Shown one piece after another: positions 17,330 through 26,046 of a stretch of 64,000 nt of DNA. A program made the translations under genes and the position numbers. How positions within the stretch are numbered: position 1 is the first letter of the stretch; every line of letters starts with the position of its first letter. The notes under the pieces are model-generated. The model had not been told where the DNA came from, ran no database searches, and worked only from the letters and a program-made list of their open reading frames with translations. The DNA is from Syntrophaceae bacterium (GTDB taxonomy: Bacteria; Desulfobacterota; Syntrophia; Syntrophales; PHBD01), in contig JABLXX010000003.1 in assembly GCA_013177825.1 (NCBI GenBank), forward strand, positions 186,001 to 250,000, written 5' to 3'.

Positions 17330-18106
17330 TCAGCCGAATCGGCCTGTGATGTAGTCTTCCGTCTGCTTCACGTCGGGTTTCGTGAAGATCTTTTCCGTCG
17401 CGTTGAATTCGATCAGCTTCCCCAGGTAGAAAAACCCCGTGAAGTCCGAGATGCGGGCCGCCTGTTGCATGTTGTGGGTGACGATGATGATGGTATACGT
17501 CTTTTTCAGCTCTTCGATCAACTCCTCGATTCTCGCCGTCGAGATGGGATCCAGGGCCGAGGTCGGCTCGTCCATGAGGAGGATGTCCGGCTTCATTGCC
17601 AGGGCCCGGGCGATGCACAGGCGCTGCTGCTGCCCGCCGGAGAGCATCATGGCCGACTGGCCGAGGATGTCCTTCACCTCGTCCCAAAGGACCGCCTGCC
17701 GGAGGCTCCGCTCCACCAGGGCCTCCAGATCCCCCTTGCCGCTGACCCCTGCCAGGCGGGGTCCGTAGGTGATGTTGTTGAAGATCGACTTCGGGAAAGG
17801 GTTGGGCTTCTGGAAGACCATGCCGATCCGGCGGCGGACCTCCACGGGATCCACGTCGGGGTCGTAGATGTTCCGGCCCTCGAAGAGGATCCGGCCTTCC
17901 ACCCGGGACCCGTCGATCAGGTCGTTCATCCGGTTGAGGAGCCGGAGCAGGGTGGACTTGCCGCATCCCGAGGGGCCGATGAGGGCCGTCACCCGGTTCG
18001 TTTCGAAGGCCATGCTGACGTCCGTCAGGGCCCGGAAGGACCCGTAGTAAAAGTTGACGTCTTCCGCCCGGATGATGATCCGGTCTTCCTGATTCACCAT
18101 TTCCAT
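17330..18106 (-). CDS. pstB: Phosphate ABC transporter ATPase PstB
   Basis: This 258-residue ABC ATPase has Walker [20 protein letters not shown], the Q-loop in VFQKPNPFP, the signature [17 protein letters not shown], Walker [14 protein letters not shown] and the H-loop [15 protein letters not shown]. The NRMND and NPFPKSI segments are specific to PstB. It powers phosphate import through PstCA at the cytoplasmic face. It lies ten bases downstream of pstA. A nearby internal ATG (MVNQEDR) is an alternative start. Confidence 0.96.
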   Translation of the reverse strand: MEMVNQEDRIIIRAEDVNFYYGSFRALTDVSMAFETNRVTALIGPSGCGKSTLLRLLNRMNDLIDGSRVEGRILFEGRNIYDPDVDPVEVRRRIGMVFQKPNPFPKSIFNNITYGPRLAGVSGKGDLEALVERSLRQAVLWDEVKDILGQSAMMLSGGQQQRLCIARALAMKPDILLMDEPTSALDPISTARIEELIEELKKTYTIIIVTHNMQQAARISDFTGFFYLGKLIEFNATEKIFTKPDVKQTEDYITGRFG

Positions 18107-18116
18107 CTCCTGTGCG

Positions 18117-18986
18117 CTACCATTTCTTTCTCCTGCGGATCGTCGAGCGGATCAGGATGGCCACAAGGTCGATCCCGAGGACGAGGAGGATGAGCACGAG
18201 CACCGTCCCGTACTGGAGGGGCCGCGTTTCCTCGATGTGGGTTCCCGCCGTCGCCAGCACGTAGATGTGGTAGGGAAGCGCCATGACCTCGTCGAAGACG
18301 GACGTGGGGAGCTTGGCGGTGAAGAATGCCGCCGCCGTGAACATGATGGGCGCCGTCTCTCCGGCTGCCCGGCCGAGGCCGAGGATCGACCCCGTCAGGA
18401 TTCCCGGCAGGGCCGTCGGCAGGACGATGCGCAGGATCGTCTGCCACTTCGACACGCCCAGTGCCAGTGACGCTTCCCGAAACGTCTGGGGGACCGACTT
18501 GAGGGCCTCCTCCGAGGCGCCGATGATGGTCGGCAGGATCAGGAATCCCAGCGTCAGGGCTCCCGCCAGGATGGAAGAGCCGAACTTCAGGAGAACGACG
18601 AAGAAGCCGAGGCCGAAGAGGCCGAAGACTACCGACGGCACCCCCGCCAGGCAGTTGATGCCGATCCGGATGACCCGGATGACCGGTCCCTGTTTTGCGT
18701 ATTCGGTCAGATACACCGCCGAGACGATTCCCAGCGGCAGACCCACCGCGATGGCGCCGACGGTCAGATAGAGAGTCCCTACGATGGCCGGCATGATCCC
18801 ACCCTTCGTCATGGCCTCCCTCGGCGGCTGGGTGATGAATTCCCAGCTCAGCGCTCCGATTCCATGGATGATGATGTAGGCCAGGATGCCCCCCAGGGCG
18901 AGGGCGAGGACGAAGGCCGACAGGCGCACGAGGCCGAAAAAGGCGTGCTGCTTGACGTATCGATAACGGAGGGAGGACGTGGTCAT
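18117..18986 (-). CDS. pstA: Phosphate ABC transporter permease PstA
   Basis: This 289-residue permease has about six TM segments. The conserved cytoplasmic coupling loop contains [20 protein letters not shown] followed by [22 protein letters not shown], typical of PstA. It forms the membrane channel with PstC. Its start overlaps the pstC stop by four bases, and pstB follows ten bases later. Confidence 0.95.
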   Translation of the reverse strand: MTTSSLRYRYVKQHAFFGLVRLSAFVLALALGGILAYIIIHGIGALSWEFITQPPREAMTKGGIMPAIVGTLYLTVGAIAVGLPLGIVSAVYLTEYAKQGPVIRVIRIGINCLAGVPSVVFGLFGLGFFVVLLKFGSSILAGALTLGFLILPTIIGASEEALKSVPQTFREASLALGVSKWQTILRIVLPTALPGILTGSILGLGRAAGETAPIMFTAAAFFTAKLPTSVFDEVMALPYHIYVLATAGTHIEETRPLQYGTVLVLILLVLGIDLVAILIRSTIRRRKKW

Positions 18987-19870
18987 AGCGTTCCCGATCC
19001 GACCTCCTTGAATTTGTTGGAAATATAGTCTGCAACCAGGTTGAAGGCCAGGGTGATGAAAAAGAGCACCATGCCGGTCGCGAACAGGGCCTGGTAATGG
19101 AGGCTCCGGAACGGCGCCTCGCCCATCTCCGCGGCGATGCTGGCGGGCATGGGCCGGACCGAGTCGAAGAGGCTCTCGGGAATGGCGGCGGCGCCGCCGG
19201 CCACCATCAGCACGACCATGGTCTCCCCGATGGCCCGCGACATCCCGAGGATGACCGCTGTCGAGATTCCCGAGAGTGCCGACGGGATGACCACCCGGAG
19301 GATGGTCTCGTGGGTCGTCGCCCCCAGGGCGTAGGACGCCTCCTTGTATTCCCGGGGGACGGCGTAGAGGGCGTCCTCGGATATGCTGGCGATGGTGGGA
19401 ACCGCCATCAGGGCGAGGATCGAGGAGGCGTTGACGATGTTCAGGCCCGTGGGCAGGTCGAAGGTATCCTGGAGCCAGGGGGCCACGACGACCATGCCGA
19501 AGAAGCCGAGGACCACCGAGGGAAGCCCCGCCAGAAGCTCGATGACGGACTTGAAGACGTCCTTGACGGCGCCGGGCGCCACCTCGGCGATGTAGACGGC
19601 CGTCAGGACGCCGACGGGGATGGCGATCAGCGTCGCCAGGACCGTCACAATGACGGACCCCACGATCAGGGGCCAGATCCCGAACGATGGCGGATCATAC
19701 GTCGGATACCACTCCATTCCGAAGAGGAAGTCCTTTACGGACACATGACGGAAGAGGGGCAGTCCCTCCCGGAAGAGGGACACGACGATCAGGCCCAGGA
19801 TCAGGATCGAAACGAGGGCAAAGGAAAAGAAGACCGCCCGGATGGCGGTCTCCTTCTGTCTCCGGTTCAT
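18983..19870 (-). CDS. pstC: Phosphate ABC transporter permease PstC
   Basis: This 295-residue inner-membrane permease starts MNRRQKETAIRAVFFSFAL. It has the PstC features MEWYPTYDPPSFGIWPLIVGS and the coupling loop EDALYAVPREYKEASYALGATTHETI, followed by MSRAIGETMVV. With PstA it forms the phosphate translocation path. It lies 15 bases after pstS and is coupled by ATGA to pstA. Confidence 0.95.
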   Translation of the reverse strand: MNRRQKETAIRAVFFSFALVSILILGLIVVSLFREGLPLFRHVSVKDFLFGMEWYPTYDPPSFGIWPLIVGSVIVTVLATLIAIPVGVLTAVYIAEVAPGAVKDVFKSVIELLAGLPSVVLGFFGMVVVAPWLQDTFDLPTGLNIVNASSILALMAVPTIASISEDALYAVPREYKEASYALGATTHETILRVVIPSALSGISTAVILGMSRAIGETMVVLMVAGGAAAIPESLFDSVRPMPASIAAEMGEAPFRSLHYQALFATGMVLFFITLAFNLVADYISNKFKEVGSGTL

Positions 19871-19885
19871 GATTCGCTCCCTGAG

Positions 19886-20731
19886 TTACTTCTTGCCCTT
19901 CCCGCCGGGGGCGTCGGCCTTGAGGGGCACGAAACCCTCTTTGGCGACGATCTTCTGGCCTGCCGGTCCCTTCACGAAGGCGAGGAACTTCGCCGTCTCT
20001 CCCTTGGGCTCGCCGTTGGTGTACATGTAGAGCTCCCGGGACATGGGGTACTGCCGGGAGAGGGCCGTCTCCGGGGTTGCCTGGACGCCGGCCACCGCAA
20101 GGCCCTTCACGCCCTTCTTCACGTAGCCCATTCCGAGGTAGCCGATGCTGTAGCGGTTCTTCGAAACGGCGGTGTAGACGGCGCCGTTGGAGGCCAGCAT
20201 CTGGGCCCGGGGGGAGACCTTGGTCTTCTTCATTACGAAATGGTCCCAGGATTCGAAGGTTCCCGACGAGGAGTCGCGGGAGATGGCGACGATCTTCATG
20301 TCCTTGCCGCCCACTTCCTTCCAGTTGGTGATCTTTCCCTGGTAGATCAGGCTGAGCTGCTCGACGGTCAGGCCCTGGACCGGATTCGAGGGGTGGACGA
20401 CGGGCACGAGTGCGTCGAAGGCCACGATGTGGGCCACGGGCTTGACTCCCTTCTTCTGTGCCAGGGAAATCTCGTCCTTCTTGATCTCCCGGGAGGAATT
20501 CCCGATGTCGGCGGTCCCGTCGACGATGGCCTTGATGCCTTCGCCGGAGCCGCCGCCGGACAGGGAGATCTGGACCCCCTTGTGGGCCTTCATGTAAGCC
20601 TCCAGGGCCCCCTGGGCGATGGGCAGGACCGTGGTGGATCCCTTGATGACGATGCTCTCAGCCGCAATCGCGGGCGCTACGGTCAGCATGCAGCACAGAA
20701 GCGCCAGGATCGCCTTCTTCCAGATGTTCAT
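19886..20731 (-). CDS. pstS: Periplasmic phosphate-binding protein PstS (short type)
   Basis: The 281-residue protein has a signal peptide (MNIWKKAILALLCCMLTVAP, cleavage after AIA). The mature domain begins ESIVIKGSTTVLPIAQGALE and contains the phosphate-binding segments GGGSGEGIKAIVDGTADIGNSS and SRDSSSGTFE. It belongs to the TIGR02136-like PstS group and not to the longer E. coli type, which occurs separately at 43810-44868. A GGAGG lies before the ATG, and a three-half-site Pho box lies upstream. It delivers phosphate to PstCAB. Confidence 0.94.
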   Translation of the reverse strand: MNIWKKAILALLCCMLTVAPAIAAESIVIKGSTTVLPIAQGALEAYMKAHKGVQISLSGGGSGEGIKAIVDGTADIGNSSREIKKDEISLAQKKGVKPVAHIVAFDALVPVVHPSNPVQGLTVEQLSLIYQGKITNWKEVGGKDMKIVAISRDSSSGTFESWDHFVMKKTKVSPRAQMLASNGAVYTAVSKNRYSIGYLGMGYVKKGVKGLAVAGVQATPETALSRQYPMSRELYMYTNGEPKGETAKFLAFVKGPAGQKIVAKEGFVPLKADAPGGKGKK

Positions 20732-20759
20732 AATGTCCTCCTTCGAGTTTGATGGGGGC

Positions 20760-20804
20760 AGTCTAGGAAAACATTGTTACAGGAGGATGACAGCGCGGTG
20801 AAAG
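20760..20804 (-). promoter_or_regulatory. Pho box and -10 element of the pst operon
   Basis: Read on the minus strand, three PhoB-type half-sites follow at 11-bp steps: CTTTCACCGCG, CTGTCATCCTC and CTGTAACAATG (20772-20804). Ten bases after the last CTGTAAC comes TAGACT (20760-20765), which suits a -10 element; the box replaces the -35. This matches the E. coli Pho box layout of 7-bp repeats spaced by 4 bases. PhoB binding is inferred. Confidence 0.85.
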
Positions 20805-20822
20805 ATAGGTTACGTCTGGACG

Positions 20823-21527
20823 CTATTCCGGCGTGCCGTCGGCAAGCCGGTATCCGATTCCCCGGACGGTCTGGATTAGTCGCGGTTTTTCCGGATTTTC
20901 CTCGACACGGGCGCGAAGGCGCTTGATGTGGACGTCCACGGTGCGCGGCTCGACGTAGACCTCGTCGCCCCAGACCTGCTCCAGGATCTGGTCCCGGGTG
21001 TAGACCCGGCCGGGCCGGCGGGCCAGGAAGGCGAGAAGCCGAAGTTCCTTGGCGCTCAGCTCCACCCGGCGGTCGCCCACGGAAACCTCGCACGTGGAGA
21101 GGTTGATCCTGATTGGGCCTCCATCGATGATCTCTTCCGGCGGCGTTTTCTGCTCCATCCGCCGGCGGAGGACGGCCCGGACCCGGGCGACGAGCTCCCG
21201 GACGCTGAAGGGTTTTGTCACGTAGTCGTCGGCCCCCATCTCGAGACCGAGGACGCGGTCCACTTCATCCCCCCGGGCCGTGACCATGATGATGGGGAGG
21301 GACGTCGTCCGGAGGTCACGACGCAGCATCCGGCATAGATCGAGCCCAGGAATGCCCGGCAGCATCAGGTCCAGGAGCAGCAGGTCGGGGTTGCCGCTCC
21401 GGGCCAGTTCCAGGGCGGCCTCTCCGTCATAGGCCTTGATGACGTCGAACCCCTCCTTCGCCAGGTTGAAGGCGATCAGTTCCACGATGTCTTTCTCGTC
21501 GTCGGCTACGAGGATGCGGGACGCCAT
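20823..21527 (-). CDS. phoB: Phosphate-regulon response regulator PhoB
   Basis: The 234-residue OmpR-type regulator has a receiver domain with acidic pair D9-D10, phospho-acceptor D53 in LLLLDLMLPG and Lys in YVTKPF. The winged-helix domain (about 130-228) contains LSAKELRLLAFLARRPGRVY, YVEPRTVDVHIKRLRARV and RGIGYRL. When phosphorylated by PhoR it should bind the Pho boxes seen in this window. A GGAGG lies before ATG 21527. It is transcribed toward pstS but separated from it by a gap carrying its own Pho box, so pst can be induced independently. Confidence 0.95.
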   Translation of the reverse strand: MASRILVADDEKDIVELIAFNLAKEGFDVIKAYDGEAALELARSGNPDLLLLDLMLPGIPGLDLCRMLRRDLRTTSLPIIMVTARGDEVDRVLGLEMGADDYVTKPFSVRELVARVRAVLRRRMEQKTPPEEIIDGGPIRINLSTCEVSVGDRRVELSAKELRLLAFLARRPGRVYTRDQILEQVWGDEVYVEPRTVDVHIKRLRARVEENPEKPRLIQTVRGIGYRLADGTPE

Positions 21528-21574
21528 CGGGCCCGTCCTCCTTTTCAGAGAGATTCGAATGTTATTCGAAATGC

Positions 21575-21603
21575 ATTATACAGAAGAGAAAGCATTCCCT
21601 CAA
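21575..21603 (-). promoter_or_regulatory. Sigma-70-like promoter of phoB
   Basis: On the minus strand TTGAGG (21598-21603) and TATAAT (21575-21580) are separated by 17 bases, about 50 bases before the phoB ATG. Two ATTCGAA repeats lie between this promoter and the start codon (about 21554-21571). No clear Pho box precedes this promoter. Confidence 0.65.
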
Positions 21604-21742
21604 TCATGTCCTGCTCCCCCAAATGGATCGGAAGCGAACTGCCGGATAACCGTCAAATACAGCAGATCGGCGGGATGGGATAAGGTCCGGCTCCCGACCG
21701 GGCGTGTCGCAGATCAAAATATTTCATGGATCTGACACCCGG

Positions 21743-21793
21743 CTTTCATCGAATTGTCACAATCGATGATCCTTTCACAAAACTTTCACAAGT
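21743..21793 (+). promoter_or_regulatory. Double Pho box upstream of the phosphonate operon
   Basis: Two pairs of PhoB-type half-sites occur: CTTTCATCGAA + TTGTCACAATC (21743-21764) and, after seven bases, CTTTCACAAAA + CTTTCACAAGT (21772-21793). Each pair keeps the 11-bp step. They lie 98-148 bases before phnC. A possible -10 (TAACAT) follows near 21808. The rest of the 363-base gap to phoB holds the phoB promoter and no gene. Confidence 0.8.
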
Positions 21794-21890
21794 CCATCAT
21801 CGTCCCGTAACATGAATGCCCTACAAGGGGACCCGCAACAGACCGGACGGAACCTGCCCCGGCCGCAAATTCTCCTGAAGGAGGTCCTCC

Positions 21891-22709
21891 GTGGTTCAGA
21901 TCGAAGCGCAAGCCCTTGCCCTGGGTTACGGGAAACACGTGGTCCTGCCCGATGTCGACCTGCAGATCCGCAAGGGAGAGTTCATCAGCATCATCGGGCC
22001 CTCCGGAGCGGGCAAGTCGACCTTGCTCATGTCCTTCAATGCCGGCGTCGCCATTTACGGGGGAGAGCTGCACGTCCTGGGCGAACCCGTTCACCGGATT
22101 GCCAATTCCTCCCTGAAGCGTCTCCGCTCGCGGGTCGGGATCATTTTCCAGGGATTCAACCTGGTCAAGCGCCTGACAGTCGTGGACAACATTGCCGGCG
22201 GAATGCTTGGGCGGATGTGCCTGCTGCCCGCGATGATCAAGTACTACACATCGAGCCAGTACGACCGGATCTGGGAATGCATGCGTGTTGTCGGCATCCA
22301 GGACGCGGCACTGCAGCGTTGCGACCGGCTGTCGGGAGGGCAGATGCAGCGGGTGGCCATCGCCCGGGCGCTGGCCCAGGAGCCGGAGATCATTCTCGCG
22401 GACGAGCCCATCTCCTCCCTCGATCCCGTGAGCGCCCGTCGGGTCATGGATACCCTGCGTATCGTCAATGAAACGTACGGCATCACCGTGATCTCCAACC
22501 TGCACCAGCTCGATTATGTCCGCGACTTCTGCACGCGGATCCTCGGAGTCCGGGACGGCCGGATTGTATTCGACGGTTCCCCTTCGTCCCTGACGGACGA
22601 AATCGTGCGGGCCATCTACAGCGGGTCCGACCGGAACGAGGCGTCAGACCCTGGCGAAAGGATGGCTCCCTTCCGGCCCTTTGTCACCGAGGCGGCGCTG
22701 AACGCCTGA
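21891..22709 (+). CDS. phnC: Phosphonate ABC transporter ATPase PhnC
   Basis: This is a 272-residue ABC ATPase. It has Walker A GPSGAGKSTLLMSFN, a Q-loop in IFQGFNLVKRLTVVDNI, signature LSGGQMQRVAIARALAQ, Walker B IILADEPISSLDP and a PhnC-type H-loop region VISNLHQLDYVRDF. The start is GTG 21891 with a strong GGAGG eight bases upstream. It energises uptake of phosphonates (or phosphate/phosphite) captured by PhnD. The first gene after the double Pho box. Confidence 0.93.
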   Translation: MVQIEAQALALGYGKHVVLPDVDLQIRKGEFISIIGPSGAGKSTLLMSFNAGVAIYGGELHVLGEPVHRIANSSLKRLRSRVGIIFQGFNLVKRLTVVDNIAGGMLGRMCLLPAMIKYYTSSQYDRIWECMRVVGIQDAALQRCDRLSGGQMQRVAIARALAQEPEIILADEPISSLDPVSARRVMDTLRIVNETYGITVISNLHQLDYVRDFCTRILGVRDGRIVFDGSPSSLTDEIVRAIYSGSDRNEASDPGERMAPFRPFVTEAALNA

Positions 22710-22749
22710 GTCCAAAACCGAAAAAAAATCCATGAAAAAGGAGAACCCC

Positions 22750-23619
22750 ATGAAGAGAATGCTCACAATCCTGACCGCCACGACCCTTGTCCTGCTTTTC
22801 CTCAACGGACCCGCTCTCGCCGCGCCGGCCGGCTGGCCGAAGAAGCTCGTCTTCGGCATCATCCCGACGGACTCGTCGGCCAACATCACGGAGCGCTTCG
22901 ACAGCCTTGTGAAGCACCTGGAGAAGCAGCTCGGCCTGCCCATCGAGGTCAAGGTGGCCACGGACTATGCCGGCGTGATCACGGGAATGCAGTTCAAGCA
23001 TGTCGATTTCGCCTACTTCGGGCCCAAGTCTTACGTGGAGGCGTCCAAGCGGGCCGGCGCCGAGGCATTCGTCATCGAAGTCAGCAAGGACGGGTCGAAT
23101 GGATACCACGGTCTCATCATCACGAAGAAAGGATCGGGGCTCTTGACCGTGGCCGCGCTGAAGGGGAAGGTCTGGGCCTTCGTGGATCCGAATTCCACGA
23201 GCGGGACCCTCGTTCCGATGGTCCACTTCCTCAACGACCTGAAAATCGATCCGGCGACGTATTTCTCCAAGGTCATCTACTCCGGCAGCCACGAGGCCTC
23301 CATGATTTCCGTGAAGACAGGGAAGATCGACGCCGCCTCGACCAACGATCTCGACATGGCCCGCGGCAACGGCAAGCAGTGGAACTCGGAGAAGGACTTC
23401 GAGATCATCTGGAAGTCGCAGTTGATCCCCGGCTCGCCCATGGCCTACCGGAAGGACCTGCCGGATTCCCTGAAGAAGGCCCTGGCGAAGGCTTTTCTGT
23501 CCTACGGCGACCCGAAGGGCCTTGAGATGCTGAAGATCAAGGGTTACGCCCCCGTTGCGGACGGAACTTATGATCCGGTCCGGGCGCTGATGGATGTGAA
23601 GAACAGGATCAAGAAATAG
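22750..23619 (+). CDS. phnD: Phosphonate-binding protein PhnD
   Basis: ATG 22750 is preferred to the in-frame ATG at 22732 because AAGGAG precedes it. The 289-residue product has a signal peptide (MKRMLTILTATTLVLLFLNG, cleavage after ALA). The mature part LVFGIIPTDSSANITERFD, HVDFAYFGPKSYVEA and DPNSTSGTLVPMVHFLND shows the PhnD/TauT/SsuA-like fold with the ligand Ser/Thr cluster. It is the periplasmic receptor that delivers phosphonates to PhnE/PhnC. Confidence 0.93.
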   Translation: MKRMLTILTATTLVLLFLNGPALAAPAGWPKKLVFGIIPTDSSANITERFDSLVKHLEKQLGLPIEVKVATDYAGVITGMQFKHVDFAYFGPKSYVEASKRAGAEAFVIEVSKDGSNGYHGLIITKKGSGLLTVAALKGKVWAFVDPNSTSGTLVPMVHFLNDLKIDPATYFSKVIYSGSHEASMISVKTGKIDAASTNDLDMARGNGKQWNSEKDFEIIWKSQLIPGSPMAYRKDLPDSLKKALAKAFLSYGDPKGLEMLKIKGYAPVADGTYDPVRALMDVKNRIKK

Positions 23620-23685
23620 CGGTTCTCCTGTCCGCTTCCCTTAAGGGGGTGGGCTCCTGCGTCCGCCCCCTGTTCGGAACAAATC

Positions 23686-24543
23686 ATGCCGCTGGCAACC
23701 ATCAAGAAAAAAACGAATCCGTTCAGCCCCTTCAACCTGGCCATGGTGCTCCTGACCCTGATTGTCGTCGCCTGGAGCTGGCAGTCGACGCTGATGAGCG
23801 TCACCGCCCTGCTCGACGGCTGGCACAACATGGTCGTCTACCTCCGGGGGAATCCCGAAATCGCCGAGAGCGGTTTCTTCCCGCCGAGCCTGAAGAGCGC
23901 GGGCCTGAACCGGTATCTCCTGTCCATGCTGGAAACCGTGCAGATGGCCGTCCTGGCACTCATCCTCTCGGTGGTGATCGCCTTTCCCCTGGCCTTTGCA
24001 GCCTCGCGCAATACGCTGGAGATCCTGTTTCCCGGCGGGCGCATCGCCCCGCTCCTGTTCCGGAAGGTCCTGTACACGACGATCCGTTTTTTCGCGAACC
24101 TCTCTCGCTCCATCAACGAGCTGGTCTGGGCGCTGATCTTCGTTGCGGCCGTCGGGCTCGGTCCCATGCCGGGGATCCTGGCGCTGGGAATCCACACCTC
24201 GGGGGTGCTCATCAAGCTTTTTTCCGAGGGCATCGAAAACGTGCAGCCCGAGCCGGTCACGGCGCTTATGGCCACGGGGGCCGGCCCCCTCAAGGTGATC
24301 CGCTATGCCGTCATCCCGCAGATCACGCCCTACTTCGTCTCCATGACCCTCTACCGGTTCGAGTCGGACGTGCGCTCGGCGACGATCCTGGGATTCACCG
24401 GCGCCGGGGGGATCGGCGTCTACCTTTACGACAAGCTGAGGAGCTACGAAAACCAGGACGTGACCACGATCCTGATCGTCATCGTCGCCACCGTGGCGCT
24501 CGTGGACCGGTTGAGCGCCGTGATCCGCAGGAGGTACACCTGA
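23686..24543 (+). CDS. phnE: Phosphonate ABC transporter permease PhnE
   Basis: The 285-residue permease has several TM segments. Its coupling region FFANLSRSINELVWALIFVA and EGIENVQPEPVTALMATGAG ends in VRSATILGFTGAGGIGVYL, characteristic of PhnE. It forms the homodimeric channel for PhnCDE. Only one phnE is present. A 63-base gap separates it from phnD, and the GNAT gene begins immediately after its stop. Confidence 0.93.
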   Translation: MPLATIKKKTNPFSPFNLAMVLLTLIVVAWSWQSTLMSVTALLDGWHNMVVYLRGNPEIAESGFFPPSLKSAGLNRYLLSMLETVQMAVLALILSVVIAFPLAFAASRNTLEILFPGGRIAPLLFRKVLYTTIRFFANLSRSINELVWALIFVAAVGLGPMPGILALGIHTSGVLIKLFSEGIENVQPEPVTALMATGAGPLKVIRYAVIPQITPYFVSMTLYRFESDVRSATILGFTGAGGIGVYLYDKLRSYENQDVTTILIVIVATVALVDRLSAVIRRRYT

Positions 24544-24545
24544 CC

Positions 24546-25010
24546 GTGGACGAAGGACTCATCCGGAATCTCATGATCCGGGAGGCCGGGGCGGCCGATC
24601 TTCCCCGCGTACTGCCGCTCTTCGGCCAGCTCGGCATGGACGACGGGCGGGTGCTCGACGGCACTGCCGCGCACCAGCTGTTCTTGAAGATGCGAAGCTA
24701 TCCCGACTATCGGCTGTATGCGGCCGTTCGCGACGGGCAGGTCCTGGGCGCCTTCACCCTGCTCACCATGGACAACTTCGCCCACCTCGGGGCGCCCTCG
24801 GGCGTCGTGGAGGACGTCGTGGTCCTCCACGGATGGAGGGGACGGGGGATCGGAGCGGCGATGATGCGCTTTGCCATGGCCCTCTGCAGGGAAAAGGGCT
24901 GTTATAAGATGGTGCTTTCGAGCAACCGCAACCGCAAAGACGCCCACCGGTTCTACCGTTCGCTGGGATTCCGCGAACACGGATACAGCTTTGAAGTGGA
25001 CATGACATGA
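24546..25010 (+). CDS. GNAT acetyltransferase, PhnO-like by context
   Basis: From GTG 24546 (GGAGGT about ten bases upstream) the protein has 154 residues; ATG 24573 is an alternative start. The fold shows MIREAGAADLPRVLPLF at the start and the acetyl-CoA pyrophosphate loop VVLHGWRGRGIGAAMMRFA. SSNRNRKDAHRFYRSLGF follows, a standard GNAT end. E. coli PhnO acetylates aminoalkylphosphonates to detoxify or activate them and has a similar size. Position between phnE and phnG, with an ATGA overlap into phnG, suggests the same role. True orthology to PhnO is not established. Confidence 0.78.
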   Translation: MDEGLIRNLMIREAGAADLPRVLPLFGQLGMDDGRVLDGTAAHQLFLKMRSYPDYRLYAAVRDGQVLGAFTLLTMDNFAHLGAPSGVVEDVVVLHGWRGRGIGAAMMRFAMALCREKGCYKMVLSSNRNRKDAHRFYRSLGFREHGYSFEVDMT

Positions 25011-25447
25011 AACAGATGCCGGTTGCACCGGGAAAACCTCTCCCGGAGTACATCATGCAGATGCCCGAGCGGGCCGTCCGGAAGCTGCTCGGTCTGGTTC
25101 CGGCCGAGGAAATCTCCATCGTGCACGGTCCCCAGACGGGTCTGGTGATGATGTCGGCCCTGGACTCCTTCGAGGAGGAGTTTTACCTGGGCGAGGTCCT
25201 CGTTACCGAGGTCGAAGTGGAATATGCGGGCTGCCGCGGTTACGGAATGGTGGTCGGCGACGACGCGATACGGGCGATGGCCCGGGCTTCGGTGGAGGCA
25301 GTCGGGGCCTCTTCGAACCGGATCCTCCGGGAACGGATGAACCGTTTCCTGAACGCGGAGGCGAAGAAGCTGGAGGCCCGACGAAGAAAGGAAGACTCCC
25401 TTATCGCCCGGACGCGGGTGGATTTCGAGACGATGAAAAGGACCTGA
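25007..25447 (+). CDS. phnG: C-P lyase subunit PhnG
   Basis: The 146-residue protein has the PhnG landmarks PVTR-like core FYLGEVLVTEVEVEYAGCRG, GYGMVVGDDAIRAMARASVEA and a charged C-terminal helix. PhnG is part of the PhnGHIJ core complex, which attaches the phosphonate to the C1 of ribose in ATP and then breaks the C-P bond. It overlaps the GNAT gene by four bases and is one base from phnH. Confidence 0.9.
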   Translation: MKQMPVAPGKPLPEYIMQMPERAVRKLLGLVPAEEISIVHGPQTGLVMMSALDSFEEEFYLGEVLVTEVEVEYAGCRGYGMVVGDDAIRAMARASVEAVGASSNRILRERMNRFLNAEAKKLEARRRKEDSLIARTRVDFETMKRT

Positions 25448-25448
25448 C

Positions 25449-26045
25449 ATGCGGATTTCGAATGCCGAAATGACGGCACAGCGGGTGTTCCGGCAACTTC
25501 TGCTGGCCATGAGCCGCCCGGGCCGGGTCTGCACGCTGCCACCGGCTCCGTCGGCGATGCGCAAGCCCTGGGGAGCGCTGCTGCTGCTTCTGGATGGCCT
25601 GCTCGATCATGAGGTGAGCGTTTCCGTCATCGGGGGCGGAGGGATGGAGGATCTGCCGTCGCAGATTGCCGGCCGGACGAGGTGCCGTGTGGCGGACGTC
25701 AGGCAGGCGGATTTCGTCATCGTCGCTGAAGGGGACAGTGCCGGGGAGGTTCTCCGGGCGAAACGGGGGACGCTGCAATACCCGGATGCGTCGGCCACCA
25801 TCGTCTTCCAGGTGCGCTCGCTGCTATGCGGTGTTGAAGTCCGGCCCCGGGCGGCCCTGAAAGGGCCGGGCATCCGGGAGGAGATCCTGCTGGGTGCCTT
25901 CCAGGGTCTGGAAAAACGGGAACTGCAGTATCTCCGGGAGGCGAACACCGAGTTTCCCCTGGGGGTGGACGCCGTCTTTGTCGACGATGCCGGCCACATC
26001 CTGTGCATCCCCCGCTCGACGGACATCCGGATCATGGAGGGATAG
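25449..26045 (+). CDS. phnH: C-P lyase subunit PhnH
   Basis: This 198-residue protein starts MRISNAEMTAQRVFRQLLLA and has MSRPGRVCTLPPAPSA, GTLQYPDASATIVFQVRSL and LKGPGIREEILLGA, followed by EFPLGVDAVFVDDAGHILCI. These are the conserved segments of PhnH, which dimerises within the core complex and resembles PLP enzymes in fold without binding PLP. It fits exactly between phnG and phnI. Confidence 0.92.
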   Translation: MRISNAEMTAQRVFRQLLLAMSRPGRVCTLPPAPSAMRKPWGALLLLLDGLLDHEVSVSVIGGGGMEDLPSQIAGRTRCRVADVRQADFVIVAEGDSAGEVLRAKRGTLQYPDASATIVFQVRSLLCGVEVRPRAALKGPGIREEILLGAFQGLEKRELQYLREANTEFPLGVDAVFVDDAGHILCIPRSTDIRIMEG

Positions 26046-26046
26046 C

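Noticed and set aside
19097-20752. A 551-codon plus-strand frame across pstS and pstC
   Set aside because: It is antisense to well-conserved pst genes and shows only Asp/His/Gly-rich shadow sequence.
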